From positions 60,878 through 124,877 of the forward strand of contig NZ_JALBFU010000003.1 of assembly GCF_022662575.1 (NCBI RefSeq): a DNA stretch of 64,000 bases, read 5' to 3'. Positions 57,481-64,000 of the stretch are shown one piece after another (positions within the stretch are counted from its first letter, which is position 1; each line of letters starts with the position of its first letter). Position numbers and translations under genes: made by a program. Under the pieces are notes generated by a model. The model had not been told where the DNA came from. It worked only from the letters and a program-made list of their open reading frames with translations, and did no database searches. Source of the DNA: Luteimonas aquatica. Its GTDB lineage: Bacteria; Pseudomonadota; Gammaproteobacteria; Xanthomonadales; Xanthomonadaceae.

Positions 57481-58404
57481 CTAGAAATACCCTTCCCGCT
57501 TCTTCTTTTCCATGCTGTCGCCCTCGGCGTGGTCGATCAGGCGCCCGGCGCGCTCGGACTGGGCGCTGCGCTCCATCTCGGCGATCACCGCGTCCAGGTC
57601 GGCGGCGTCGGACTCCACCGCGCCGGTCAGCGGATAGCAGCCCAGGGTACGGAAACGCACGCGCCGCAACTGCGGCGTCTCGCCCGGTTCCAGACGGAAG
57701 CGCGCGTCGTCGACCACGATCAGCGCGCCGTCGCGGCGCACCGTCGGCCGCTCGGCGGCGAAGTACAGCGGCACCACCGGGATCGATTCGCGGCGGATGT
57801 AGCGCCACACGTCGAGTTCGGTCCAGTTCGAAAGCGGGAACACGCGCACGCTCTCGCCCTTGCCGACGCGGCCGTTGTACAGCTGCCACAGCTCGGGCCG
57901 CTGGCGGCGCGGGTCCCAGCGGTGCTGCGCGTCGCGGAAGGAGAACACGCGTTCCTTGGCGCGCGATTTCTCCTCGTCGCGACGGGCCCCGCCGATCGCC
58001 GCGTCGTAGCCGCCACGCTCCAGCGCCTGCTTCAGCGCCTGCGTCTTCATGATCTCGGTGTGCACGCTGGCGCCATGGCTCTGCGGGCCGACGCCATCGC
58101 GCACGCCGTCGGGGTTGATGTGCACGCGCAGGTCCACGCCGGTCTCCGCGGCGCGGCGATCGCGGAAGGCGATCATCTCGCGGAACTTCCAGGTGGTGTC
58201 CACGTGCAGCAGCGGAATGGGCGGATTTGGCGCCGGGGCGAACGCCTTCAGCAGCAGGTGCAGCAGCACCGAGCTGTCCTTGCCGATGGAATACAGCAGG
58301 ACGGGGTTGCGGCTCTCGGCGGCGACCTCGCGCAGGATGTGCAGGCTTTCGGCCTCCAGGCGGTCGAGCTCGTCGCGGTCGTCGGTTGCGGAAGAAACGG
58401 TCAT
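57481..58404 (-). CDS. cysD: sulfate adenylyltransferase subunit 2
   Basis: ATP sulfurylase catalytic subunit of 307 aa, PP-loop ATP pyrophosphatase type: [12 protein letters not shown] near residue 40, [11 protein letters not shown], the [21 protein letters not shown] motif, and the terminal [10 protein letters not shown]. It forms APS from sulfate and ATP with CysN. The ATG at 58404 is used. It is the first gene of the leftward cysD-cysN operon, divergent from cysJIH. Confidence 0.96.
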   Translation of the reverse strand: MTVSSATDDRDELDRLEAESLHILREVAAESRNPVLLYSIGKDSSVLLHLLLKAFAPAPNPPIPLLHVDTTWKFREMIAFRDRRAAETGVDLRVHINPDGVRDGVGPQSHGASVHTEIMKTQALKQALERGGYDAAIGGARRDEEKSRAKERVFSFRDAQHRWDPRRQRPELWQLYNGRVGKGESVRVFPLSNWTELDVWRYIRRESIPVVPLYFAAERPTVRRDGALIVVDDARFRLEPGETPQLRRVRFRTLGCYPLTGAVESDAADLDAVIAEMERSAQSERAGRLIDHAEGDSMEKKKREGYF

Positions 58405-58605
58405 CGGCTCGTTCGGTCGGGCTGGCGGGGCTGGTCGCGGTGGCTCCACCCGCCCCGACGCCCGGGCCGGCATTGTAGCCAGCCCCCGCGCCGCGCCCGT
58501 AAATGACTGCGCGGCATGTGCGCATAACCGAGCTTCCTTTCCGCCCGGTCGCCGCCGCGCCTAGGGTGAGGGTCGTCCCCGTCTCCGCAACTCCGGCCGT
58601 CCGCG
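58405..58605. promoter_or_regulatory. divergent cysD / cysJ control region
   Basis: The 201 bp between two oppositely transcribed sulfate assimilation operons must hold both promoters. CysB-type control is expected from other gammaproteobacteria, but I could not identify a convincing CysB site or -10/-35 pair. The stretch is GC-rich with a short AT-richer patch near 58498-58530. Confidence 0.4.
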
Positions 58606-60516
58606 ATGCCCTCGCCCAACGCCCTGCCCGCGCCGCCCCTCTCCGACGAACAGGCCGATGCCGTCGTCCAGCTCACCCGCGCACTCGACGCGCCGGGGCT
58701 GTGGTGGCTGTCGGGCTATGCCGCGGGGCTGGCGACCTCGCGGGCGGCACCCGCCCAGTCCGCTCCTGCCGTTGCCGTGCGCCCCGATGCCGCGACGGCA
58801 GGGCGGCTGACCATCGTCTACGGCAGCCAGACCGGCAACGCCAAGCGCACGGCCGAACAGCTCGCCCAGGAGGTCGAGGGCACCGGCGTGGCGGTGCGCG
58901 TGCTGCGCGCCGATGCCTACCCGGTGCGCGAGCTGAAGACCGAGCGGCACCTGTACCTGGTCATCAGCACGCAGGGCGACGGCGATCCGCCGGACGACGC
59001 GCGCGAACTGGTGGAATTCCTGGCCGGCAAGCGCGCCCCGCGCCTGGAGCAGTTGCGCTACGCCGTGCTCGGCCTGGGCGATTCCAGCTACCCGCAGTTC
59101 TGCGCGATCGGCCAGCGCCTGGACGCGCGCCTGGCCGAGCTCGGCGCGCAGCGCCTGCTGCCGCGCGGCGACGCCGATCTCGACGTCGATACCGTCGCCG
59201 CCCCCTGGCGCGCGCAGGCCCTGGCCGCGGCCCGCGAGGCCTTGGCGCCGGCCGCGCAGGATGCCGCCCACGGCGCGGCGGACGCGTCGAGGAAACCGCT
59301 GGCCACGGTCACGCCGCTGCGCCCGCAGGCCGCCGCGCACGGCCGCGACCATCCCTTCGCCGCCGAACTGCTGGCCAACCAGCGCATCACGCTGGCGCGC
59401 GGGCGCGGCGCCTCGCCCAAGGACATCCGCCACATCGAGCTCTCGCTCGAGGACTCGGGGCTGCACTACGAGCCGGGCGACGCGCTCGGCCTGTGGCCGC
59501 GCAATCCCGAGCCCCTGGTCGAGGCGATCCTGTCCACGCTCAAGCTCGACGGCGAGCGCGAAGTCGCCCAGGGCGAGACCGCGCTGCCACTGCGCGAATG
59601 GCTGACCGCCAGGCGCGAACTGACCCGGCTGGCCCGCCCGTTCCTGGCCGCGCACGCCGAGCGCGCGGGCGATGCCGAGCTGCAGGCGATCGTGCAGCCC
59701 GGCCATCCGCTGCTGGCCGACTGGCTCGCCAACCGCCAGGTCATCGACCTGTTGCAGCGCCATCCCGCCGACTGGAGCGCCGACGCGCTGGTCGCCGCGC
59801 TGCGCCCGCTGACGCCGCGCCTGTATTCGATCGCCTCCAGCCGCAAGGCGGTGGGCGAGGAAGTGCACCTCACCGTCGCCCATGTCGAATATGGCGCCGA
59901 TGCGGACACGCGCTGGGGCGCGGCTTCGCATTACCTGGCCACGCGCGCCGAGGGCGAACGCCTGCCGGTCTACGTGGAGGCCAACGAACGTTTCCGCCTG
60001 CCGGCCGATGCCGCGCGCGACGTGATCATGATCGGCCCGGGCACCGGGGTGGCGCCGTTCCGCGCCTTCGTGCAGGAACGGGCCGCGACGCGCCCGACGC
60101 GGGCGGGCGCCCCCGGCCGCAACTGGCTGTTCTTCGGCAATCCGCATTTCCGCAGCGACTTCCTCTACCAGCTGGAATGGCAGCGCGCGCTCAAGTCGGG
60201 CGAACTCGATCGCATCGACCTCGCCTTCTCGCGCGACGCATCGAGAAGTCCGGCCTGGGATGGCCGGGCTCTTGCGGGGGACTCGCACAAGAAGATCTAT
60301 GTCCAAGACCGCATCCGCGAGCGCGGCGCCGAACTCTACGACTGGCTGGAGAACGGCGCCCATCTCTACGTCTGCGGCGCGATCGCCATGGGCAAGGACG
60401 TGCACGGCGCGCTGCTGGATGCGGTGAGCGCGCGCAAGGGCGGCGACCGCGAGGCGGCCGTGGAATATCTCGACGCGCTGCAGCGCGAGGGCCGCTACGC
60501 CCGGGACGTGTACTGA
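58606..60516 (+). CDS. cysJ: sulfite reductase (NADPH) flavoprotein alpha subunit
   Basis: Diflavin reductase of 636 aa that passes NADPH electrons to CysI. A flavodoxin domain (YGSQTGNAKRTAEQLA near 71-86; STQGDGDPPDDA) is followed by FAD and NADPH domains (PRLYSIASS, MIGPGTGVAPFRAFVQER, YVCGAIAMGKDV) and the terminal YARDVY. In the NADP domain, between FSRD and KIYVQDRIRE, about 16 extra residues (~547-562) are encoded by an inverted 54-bp-family repeat; E. coli CysJ has no such segment. The frame is kept, so the protein is probably functional. Confidence 0.94.
   Translation: MPSPNALPAPPLSDEQADAVVQLTRALDAPGLWWLSGYAAGLATSRAAPAQSAPAVAVRPDAATAGRLTIVYGSQTGNAKRTAEQLAQEVEGTGVAVRVLRADAYPVRELKTERHLYLVISTQGDGDPPDDARELVEFLAGKRAPRLEQLRYAVLGLGDSSYPQFCAIGQRLDARLAELGAQRLLPRGDADLDVDTVAAPWRAQALAAAREALAPAAQDAAHGAADASRKPLATVTPLRPQAAAHGRDHPFAAELLANQRITLARGRGASPKDIRHIELSLEDSGLHYEPGDALGLWPRNPEPLVEAILSTLKLDGEREVAQGETALPLREWLTARRELTRLARPFLAAHAERAGDAELQAIVQPGHPLLADWLANRQVIDLLQRHPADWSADALVAALRPLTPRLYSIASSRKAVGEEVHLTVAHVEYGADADTRWGAASHYLATRAEGERLPVYVEANERFRLPADAARDVIMIGPGTGVAPFRAFVQERAATRPTRAGAPGRNWLFFGNPHFRSDFLYQLEWQRALKSGELDRIDLAFSRDASRSPAWDGRALAGDSHKKIYVQDRIRERGAELYDWLENGAHLYVCGAIAMGKDVHGALLDAVSARKGGDREAAVEYLDALQREGRYARDVY
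60243..60290 (-). repeat. 54-bp-family repeat inserted in frame in cysJ
   Basis: The reverse strand carries GTCCC, then CCGCAAGAGCCCGGCCATCC, then GGCCGGACTT. It is nearly identical to the single copy at 27192-27240 (one base shorter, one or two substitutions in the core) and clearly related to the array at 46541-46972. Its length is close to 48 bp, so the cysJ frame is preserved and the insert is translated as roughly SRSPAWDGRALAGDSH. Confidence 0.85.
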
Positions 60517-60561
60517 TGGACGTGCACTGATGAACGTGATCCCGACGAGCGGGGCCGTCCG

Positions 60562-62313
60562 ATGAGCGCGCACTCGGTCGAGGACATCAAGCGCGACAGC
60601 GCGCGCCTGCGCGGCTCGCTGCTGCAGAGCCTGGCCGACCCGGTCACCGGCAGCCTGCGCGAGGACGACCAGACGCTGATCAAGTACCACGGCAGCTACC
60701 AGCAGGACGACCGCGACATCCGCGAGGAGCGCCGCCTGGCCAAGCTCGAACCCGCCTACAGCTTCATGATCCGCACCCGCACCCCGGGCGGCGTGGTCAC
60801 CCCGGCGCAGTGGCTCAAGCTCGACGCCGTCGCCACCGGCTTCGCCGAGCGCGGCCTGCGCATCACCACGCGCCAGGCCTTCCAGTTCCACGGCGTGATC
60901 AAGACCGAGCTCAAGGCGACGATGCAGGCGATCAACGCCGCGCTGATCGACACCCTGGCCGCCTGCGGGGACGTCAACCGCAACGTCGCGGTCGCCGCCA
61001 ACCCGCACCTGTCGGCCGCGCACGCGGCGGTGCATGCGCAGGCGGCGGCGCTGTCGGAGCACCTGCTGCCGAACACGCGCGCCTACTACGAGATCTGGCT
61101 CGACGAGCAGCGCGTGGCCGGCAGCGGCAGCGAGGACGAGCCGGTCTATGGCGAGCGCTACCTGCCGCGCAAGTTCAAGATCGGATTCGCCATTCCGCCC
61201 TTCAACGACGTCGACGTGCTGGCCCAGGACCTGGGCTTCATCGCGATCCTCGACGCGGCCGGCGCGCTGACCGGCTACAACGTCAGCGTCGGCGGCGGCA
61301 TGGGCGCCACCCACGGCGATCCGGACACCTATCCGCGCCTGGGCAGCGTGGTCGGCTTCATCGCCCCCGAACGGCTCGTCGCCACGGCCACCGCCGTGGT
61401 CACCGCGCAGCGCGACTTCGGCAACCGCGAAGTGCGCAAGCGCGCCCGCCTGAAATACACCATCGACGACCGCGGTCTCGACTGGTTCCGATCCGAAGTC
61501 GAACGGCGTGCCGGTTTCCCTCTCCTTCCGGCACGTCCGTTCGGCTTCGCCCACAACGGCGACCGTTTCGGCTGGACCGGCGGCGAGGACGGACGCGGCC
61601 ACCTGACCCTGCGCATCCCGGCCGGCCGCATCGTCGACGGCGCCCTCGACGGCCGCGGCGAGGCGGTGCGGCACCTGAGCGGCCTGCGCGAGATCGCGCG
61701 CCTGCTGGCGCAGGCCGCCGCTCCCGACGACGGACGCAGCGCCGAGTTGCGCCTCACCCCGAACCAGAACCTGGTCATCGCCAACATCCCGGCCGCGCTG
61801 CGCGAGCGCATCGACGCGCTGACCGCCGAATACGGACTCGACGGCTGGCGCCGCGCCAATCCGCTGCGCCGCAACGCCCTGGCCTGCGTGGCCCTGCCCA
61901 CCTGCGGCCTGGCGATGGCCGAGGCCGAACGCTACCTGCCGGAATTCGTCGCCAAGGTCGAGGAGCTGCTGGCGCGCCACGGCATCCCCGGCGCGCCCAT
62001 CCACCTGCGCCTGAGCGGCTGCCCCAACGGCTGTTCGCGCCCCTACCTCGGCGAGATCGCGCTGGTCGGCAAGGCGCCGGGCCGCTACAACCTGATGCTC
62101 GGCGCCGACCACCGCGGCCAGCGCCTGAACACCCTGTACCGCGAGAACGTCGACGAGGCCGCCATCCTCGGCGCGCTCGACCCGCTGTTCGCCGACTACG
62201 CGCGCGAGAAGCGCTTCGAGGAAGGCTTCGGCGACTTCCTGGTGCGCCGCGCCGTCGTCTCCATTCCCGAAAAAGACATCCGCAAGTCCATTCCCGTCGA
62301 GGTTGTCGCATGA
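60562..62313 (+). CDS. cysI: sulfite reductase (NADPH) hemoprotein beta subunit
   Basis: Sirohaem/4Fe-4S enzyme of 583 aa reducing sulfite to sulfide. Cluster and sirohaem cysteines are in [16 protein letters not shown] and [16 protein letters not shown]. The sirohaem-binding Arg-rich stretches ([25 protein letters not shown]) are present. It starts at the ATG at 60562, 45 bp after cysJ, and its stop overlaps the cysH ATG (ATGA). Confidence 0.95.
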   Translation: MSAHSVEDIKRDSARLRGSLLQSLADPVTGSLREDDQTLIKYHGSYQQDDRDIREERRLAKLEPAYSFMIRTRTPGGVVTPAQWLKLDAVATGFAERGLRITTRQAFQFHGVIKTELKATMQAINAALIDTLAACGDVNRNVAVAANPHLSAAHAAVHAQAAALSEHLLPNTRAYYEIWLDEQRVAGSGSEDEPVYGERYLPRKFKIGFAIPPFNDVDVLAQDLGFIAILDAAGALTGYNVSVGGGMGATHGDPDTYPRLGSVVGFIAPERLVATATAVVTAQRDFGNREVRKRARLKYTIDDRGLDWFRSEVERRAGFPLLPARPFGFAHNGDRFGWTGGEDGRGHLTLRIPAGRIVDGALDGRGEAVRHLSGLREIARLLAQAAAPDDGRSAELRLTPNQNLVIANIPAALRERIDALTAEYGLDGWRRANPLRRNALACVALPTCGLAMAEAERYLPEFVAKVEELLARHGIPGAPIHLRLSGCPNGCSRPYLGEIALVGKAPGRYNLMLGADHRGQRLNTLYRENVDEAAILGALDPLFADYAREKRFEEGFGDFLVRRAVVSIPEKDIRKSIPVEVVA

Positions 62314-63050
62314 GCCCGCCCGATCCCGTCTCCGCCGCCGAATCGACCCAGGCACTGGCGGAACTCAACCGCTGGCTGGGCGGGCGCAGTGCCGAGGAGC
62401 GCGTGGCCTGGGCGCTGGAGAACACCGCGGGCGAACACGCGCTCTCCTCCAGCTTCGGCGCGCAGGCGGCGGTGTCGCTGCACCTGGCGACGCGGCACAA
62501 GCCGGACATCCCGGTGATCGTGGTCGACACCGGCTACCTGTTTCCGGAAACCTACCGCTTCATCGACCAGCTGAGCGAGCGGCTGTCGCTCAACCTCAAG
62601 GTCTACCGGCCGCAGATCGGCGTCGCCTGGATGGAGGCGCGGCTGGGCCGGCTGTGGGAGGAAGGCGTCGACGGCATCACCCGCTACAATCGCCTGCGCA
62701 AGGTCGAGCCGATGCAGCGCGCGCTGCGCGAACTGGGCGTGCGCACCTGGATCGCCGGCCTGCGCCGCGCGCAGTCGAGCACGCGCGAAAGCCTCGACTT
62801 CCTGGAACTGCGCGAGGGCCGCTGGAAACTGCATCCGATCGCCGACTGGAGCGACCGCGACGTGTGGGACTATCTGCGCAAGCACGACCTGCCCTACCAC
62901 CCGCTCTGGCACCAGGGCTACGTCTCCATCGGCGACATCCACACCACCCGGCCGCTGGAACCGGGCATGCGCGAGGAGGACACGCGCTTCTTCGGCCTCA
63001 AGCGCGAGTGCGGGCTGCACTTCGACGACGGCGCCCCGGTCGCGGCCTAG
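62310..63050 (+). CDS. cysH: phosphoadenylyl-sulfate reductase
   Basis: Thioredoxin-dependent PAPS reductase of 246 aa yielding sulfite. The PP-loop-like [14 protein letters not shown], the [17 protein letters not shown] region, [18 protein letters not shown], and the catalytic Cys234 in RECGLHF are visible. It lacks the extra cysteine pairs of 4Fe-4S APS reductases, so PAPS is the substrate, consistent with the CysC domain in cysN. Its start overlaps cysI by four bases. Confidence 0.95.
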   Translation: MSPPDPVSAAESTQALAELNRWLGGRSAEERVAWALENTAGEHALSSSFGAQAAVSLHLATRHKPDIPVIVVDTGYLFPETYRFIDQLSERLSLNLKVYRPQIGVAWMEARLGRLWEEGVDGITRYNRLRKVEPMQRALRELGVRTWIAGLRRAQSSTRESLDFLELREGRWKLHPIADWSDRDVWDYLRKHDLPYHPLWHQGYVSIGDIHTTRPLEPGMREEDTRFFGLKRECGLHFDDGAPVAA

Positions 63051-63145
63051 CGCGGCGCGCGCACAATCGTTCAAGGCGCCCGGCGCCGGGCGGCGTAGCC
63101 TGGCGGCGACCCGGGAACATCCGGCCACCCGGGCAGGGAGACGCC

Positions 63146-64000
63146 ATGAATGCGACGGGCTTCATCGGTCTGGGCGTGATGGGCCTGCCCATGGCGCTCA
63201 ACATGGCCCGCGCGGGCATCCCGCTGGTGGCCTGGAACCGCTCCCCGGGCAGATACGACGCCCTGCGCGAAGCCGGCGCGCGCGTGGCCGACAGCGCCCC
63301 CGACGTGTTCCGGCAGGCGGACGCGGTCGTGCTCATGCTCGCCGACGAGCGCGCGATCGACGCCGTCCTCGGCCGCGGCACGGCGGCGTTCGCGGGGCAT
63401 GTCGCGGATCGGACGATCGTCCACATGGGCACGACCGCCGCCGACTATTCGCGCCGGCTCGAAACCGACATTCGCGCGGCGGGCGGACGCTATGTCGAGG
63501 CGCCGGTCTCGGGATCGCGCGTGCCCGCCGAGACCGGACAGCTGATCGGCATGCTCGCCGGCGAGAGCGAAGCCGTCGAGGCCGTCCGCGCCCTGCTGCG
63601 CCCCGTCTGCCGCGACACGATCGTCTGCGGCCAGGTGCCGAACGCCTCGCTGATGAAACTCTCGGTGAACCTGTTCCTGGTCACCATGGTCGCGGGCCTG
63701 GCCGAAGCGGCGCACTTCGCCGAGCGGCATGGCCTGGACATGCGCCAGTTCCGGGCGGTGCTCGATGCCGGCCCGATGGCCAGCGCGGTCTCGCGCGCGA
63801 AAACGCAGAAGCTGGTGGAGCGCGATTTCGGCGTGCAGGCCGGGCTCGTCGACGTGCTCAAGAACAACCGGCTGATTGCCGAGGCCGCGCGCGCCGGCGC
63901 ATTGGCCTCGCCGATGCTCGATGCCAGCTACGCGCTGTTCGGCGAGGCGGTGGCGCTGGGCCATGGCGCGCTCGACATGGCCGCGGTGGTGGGGGGCCGC
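63146..64000 (+). CDS. 3-hydroxyisobutyrate dehydrogenase-like NAD(P)-dependent oxidoreductase, truncated by window end
   Basis: The first 285 codons of a beta-hydroxyacid dehydrogenase; the stop lies beyond the window but little should be missing. The Rossmann motif [11 protein letters not shown] (residues 6-16), the substrate-binding [17 protein letters not shown] segment and the catalytic Lys171 in LMKLSVNLF are present. The ATG at 63146 follows CAGGGAGA. The substrate could be 3-hydroxyisobutyrate, tartronate semialdehyde or a succinic-semialdehyde-type aldehyde. It is not obviously part of the cys operon (95-bp gap). Confidence 0.88.
   Translation, partial: MNATGFIGLGVMGLPMALNMARAGIPLVAWNRSPGRYDALREAGARVADSAPDVFRQADAVVLMLADERAIDAVLGRGTAAFAGHVADRTIVHMGTTAADYSRRLETDIRAAGGRYVEAPVSGSRVPAETGQLIGMLAGESEAVEAVRALLRPVCRDTIVCGQVPNASLMKLSVNLFLVTMVAGLAEAAHFAERHGLDMRQFRAVLDAGPMASAVSRAKTQKLVERDFGVQAGLVDVLKNNRLIAEAARAGALASPMLDASYALFGEAVALGHGALDMAAVVGGR

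Noticed and set aside
54584..58525. A 1313-aa reverse frame across cysN and cysD
   Set aside because: It runs out of frame through two well-defined enzymes, and its translation is low-complexity.
61510..61550. Inverted repeat CGTGCCGG/CCGGCACG inside cysI as another repeat insertion
   Set aside because: The protein sequence there aligns with E. coli CysI without extra residues, so there is no insertion.
58561..62355. A 1264-aa reverse frame opposite cysJ and cysI
   Set aside because: It is the antisense of two well-defined genes with complete cofactor motifs; composition alone keeps it open.
63095..63140. CCCGGG-flanked sequence before the last gene as another 54-bp-family copy
   Set aside because: It shares only a GGCC-type core and lacks the CAAGAGC and GGACTTTCC flanks.

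Overview
The window is a GC-rich, densely packed chromosomal segment of a Lysobacter-like member of the Xanthomonadaceae (Lysobacteraceae). The assignment rests on three things seen in the sequence. There is an aspartate kinase/diaminopimelate decarboxylase fusion. The MurD2 + MurL pair replaces the usual D-Glu route in peptidoglycan synthesis. The -10 boxes are of the TATAAT/TAGAAT type and sit close to start codons. No rRNA, tRNA, phage, plasmid or IS element was found. The window cuts a gene at each end: an OPT-type transporter at the left and a 3-hydroxyisobutyrate-dehydrogenase-like gene at the right.

Layout. 1-6.2 kb: peptide use, with an OPT fragment, a POT peptide transporter and two tandem secreted S9 peptidases. 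6.3-9.7 kb: the dTDP-L-rhamnose operon rfbBACD. 10.3-14.1 kb: a TetR regulator, an aromatic-acid-type MFS permease, ssb and polyprenyl diphosphate synthase. 14.2-21.1 kb: a dienelactone hydrolase and the coupled operon lysAC fusion - small membrane protein - murL - murD2. 21.2-27 kb: PhzF, ketopantoate reductase-like plus BASS transporter, SDR, glycine-zipper protein, alpha/beta hydrolase, OsmC. 27.2-34.6 kb: EF-G-like GTPase, DUF2784 protein, HU with a Lys/Ala-rich tail, a membrane protein, a lipoprotein, a DUF5916 outer-membrane protein and a SET-domain methyltransferase. 35.3-42.6 kb: the suf operon (Rrf2 regulator, sufB, two unexpected passenger genes, sufC, sufD, sufS), then GNAT and Rieske genes. 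42.7-51 kb: a Fur-box-preceded iron cluster (TonB-dependent receptor, PiuC, PepSY protein, DUF2271, DUF4198, ApbE, membrane flavoreductase). 51-55.5 kb: HutD, a possible small RNA, ComEA, M20 peptidase, GlsB and a frameshifted PhzF. 55.5-63 kb: divergent sulfate assimilation genes cysD-cysNC and cysJIH.

The most distinctive features are two families of small palindrome-cored repeats. A 54-bp unit occurs as eight exact-period tandem copies inside the iron operon, as a single copy next to the start of the EF-G-like gene, and as an inverted in-frame insertion inside cysJ. A 115-bp unit occurs four times between the SET gene and the suf regulator, and a diverged inverted copy encodes part of that regulator's C-terminal tail. 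The iron operon itself looks like an extracytosolic flavin-based ferric reduction module: an ApbE flavin transferase, a DUF2271 protein carrying a flavinylation-like motif, a PepSY membrane protein and a membrane-anchored CysJ-like reductase lie behind a siderophore receptor.
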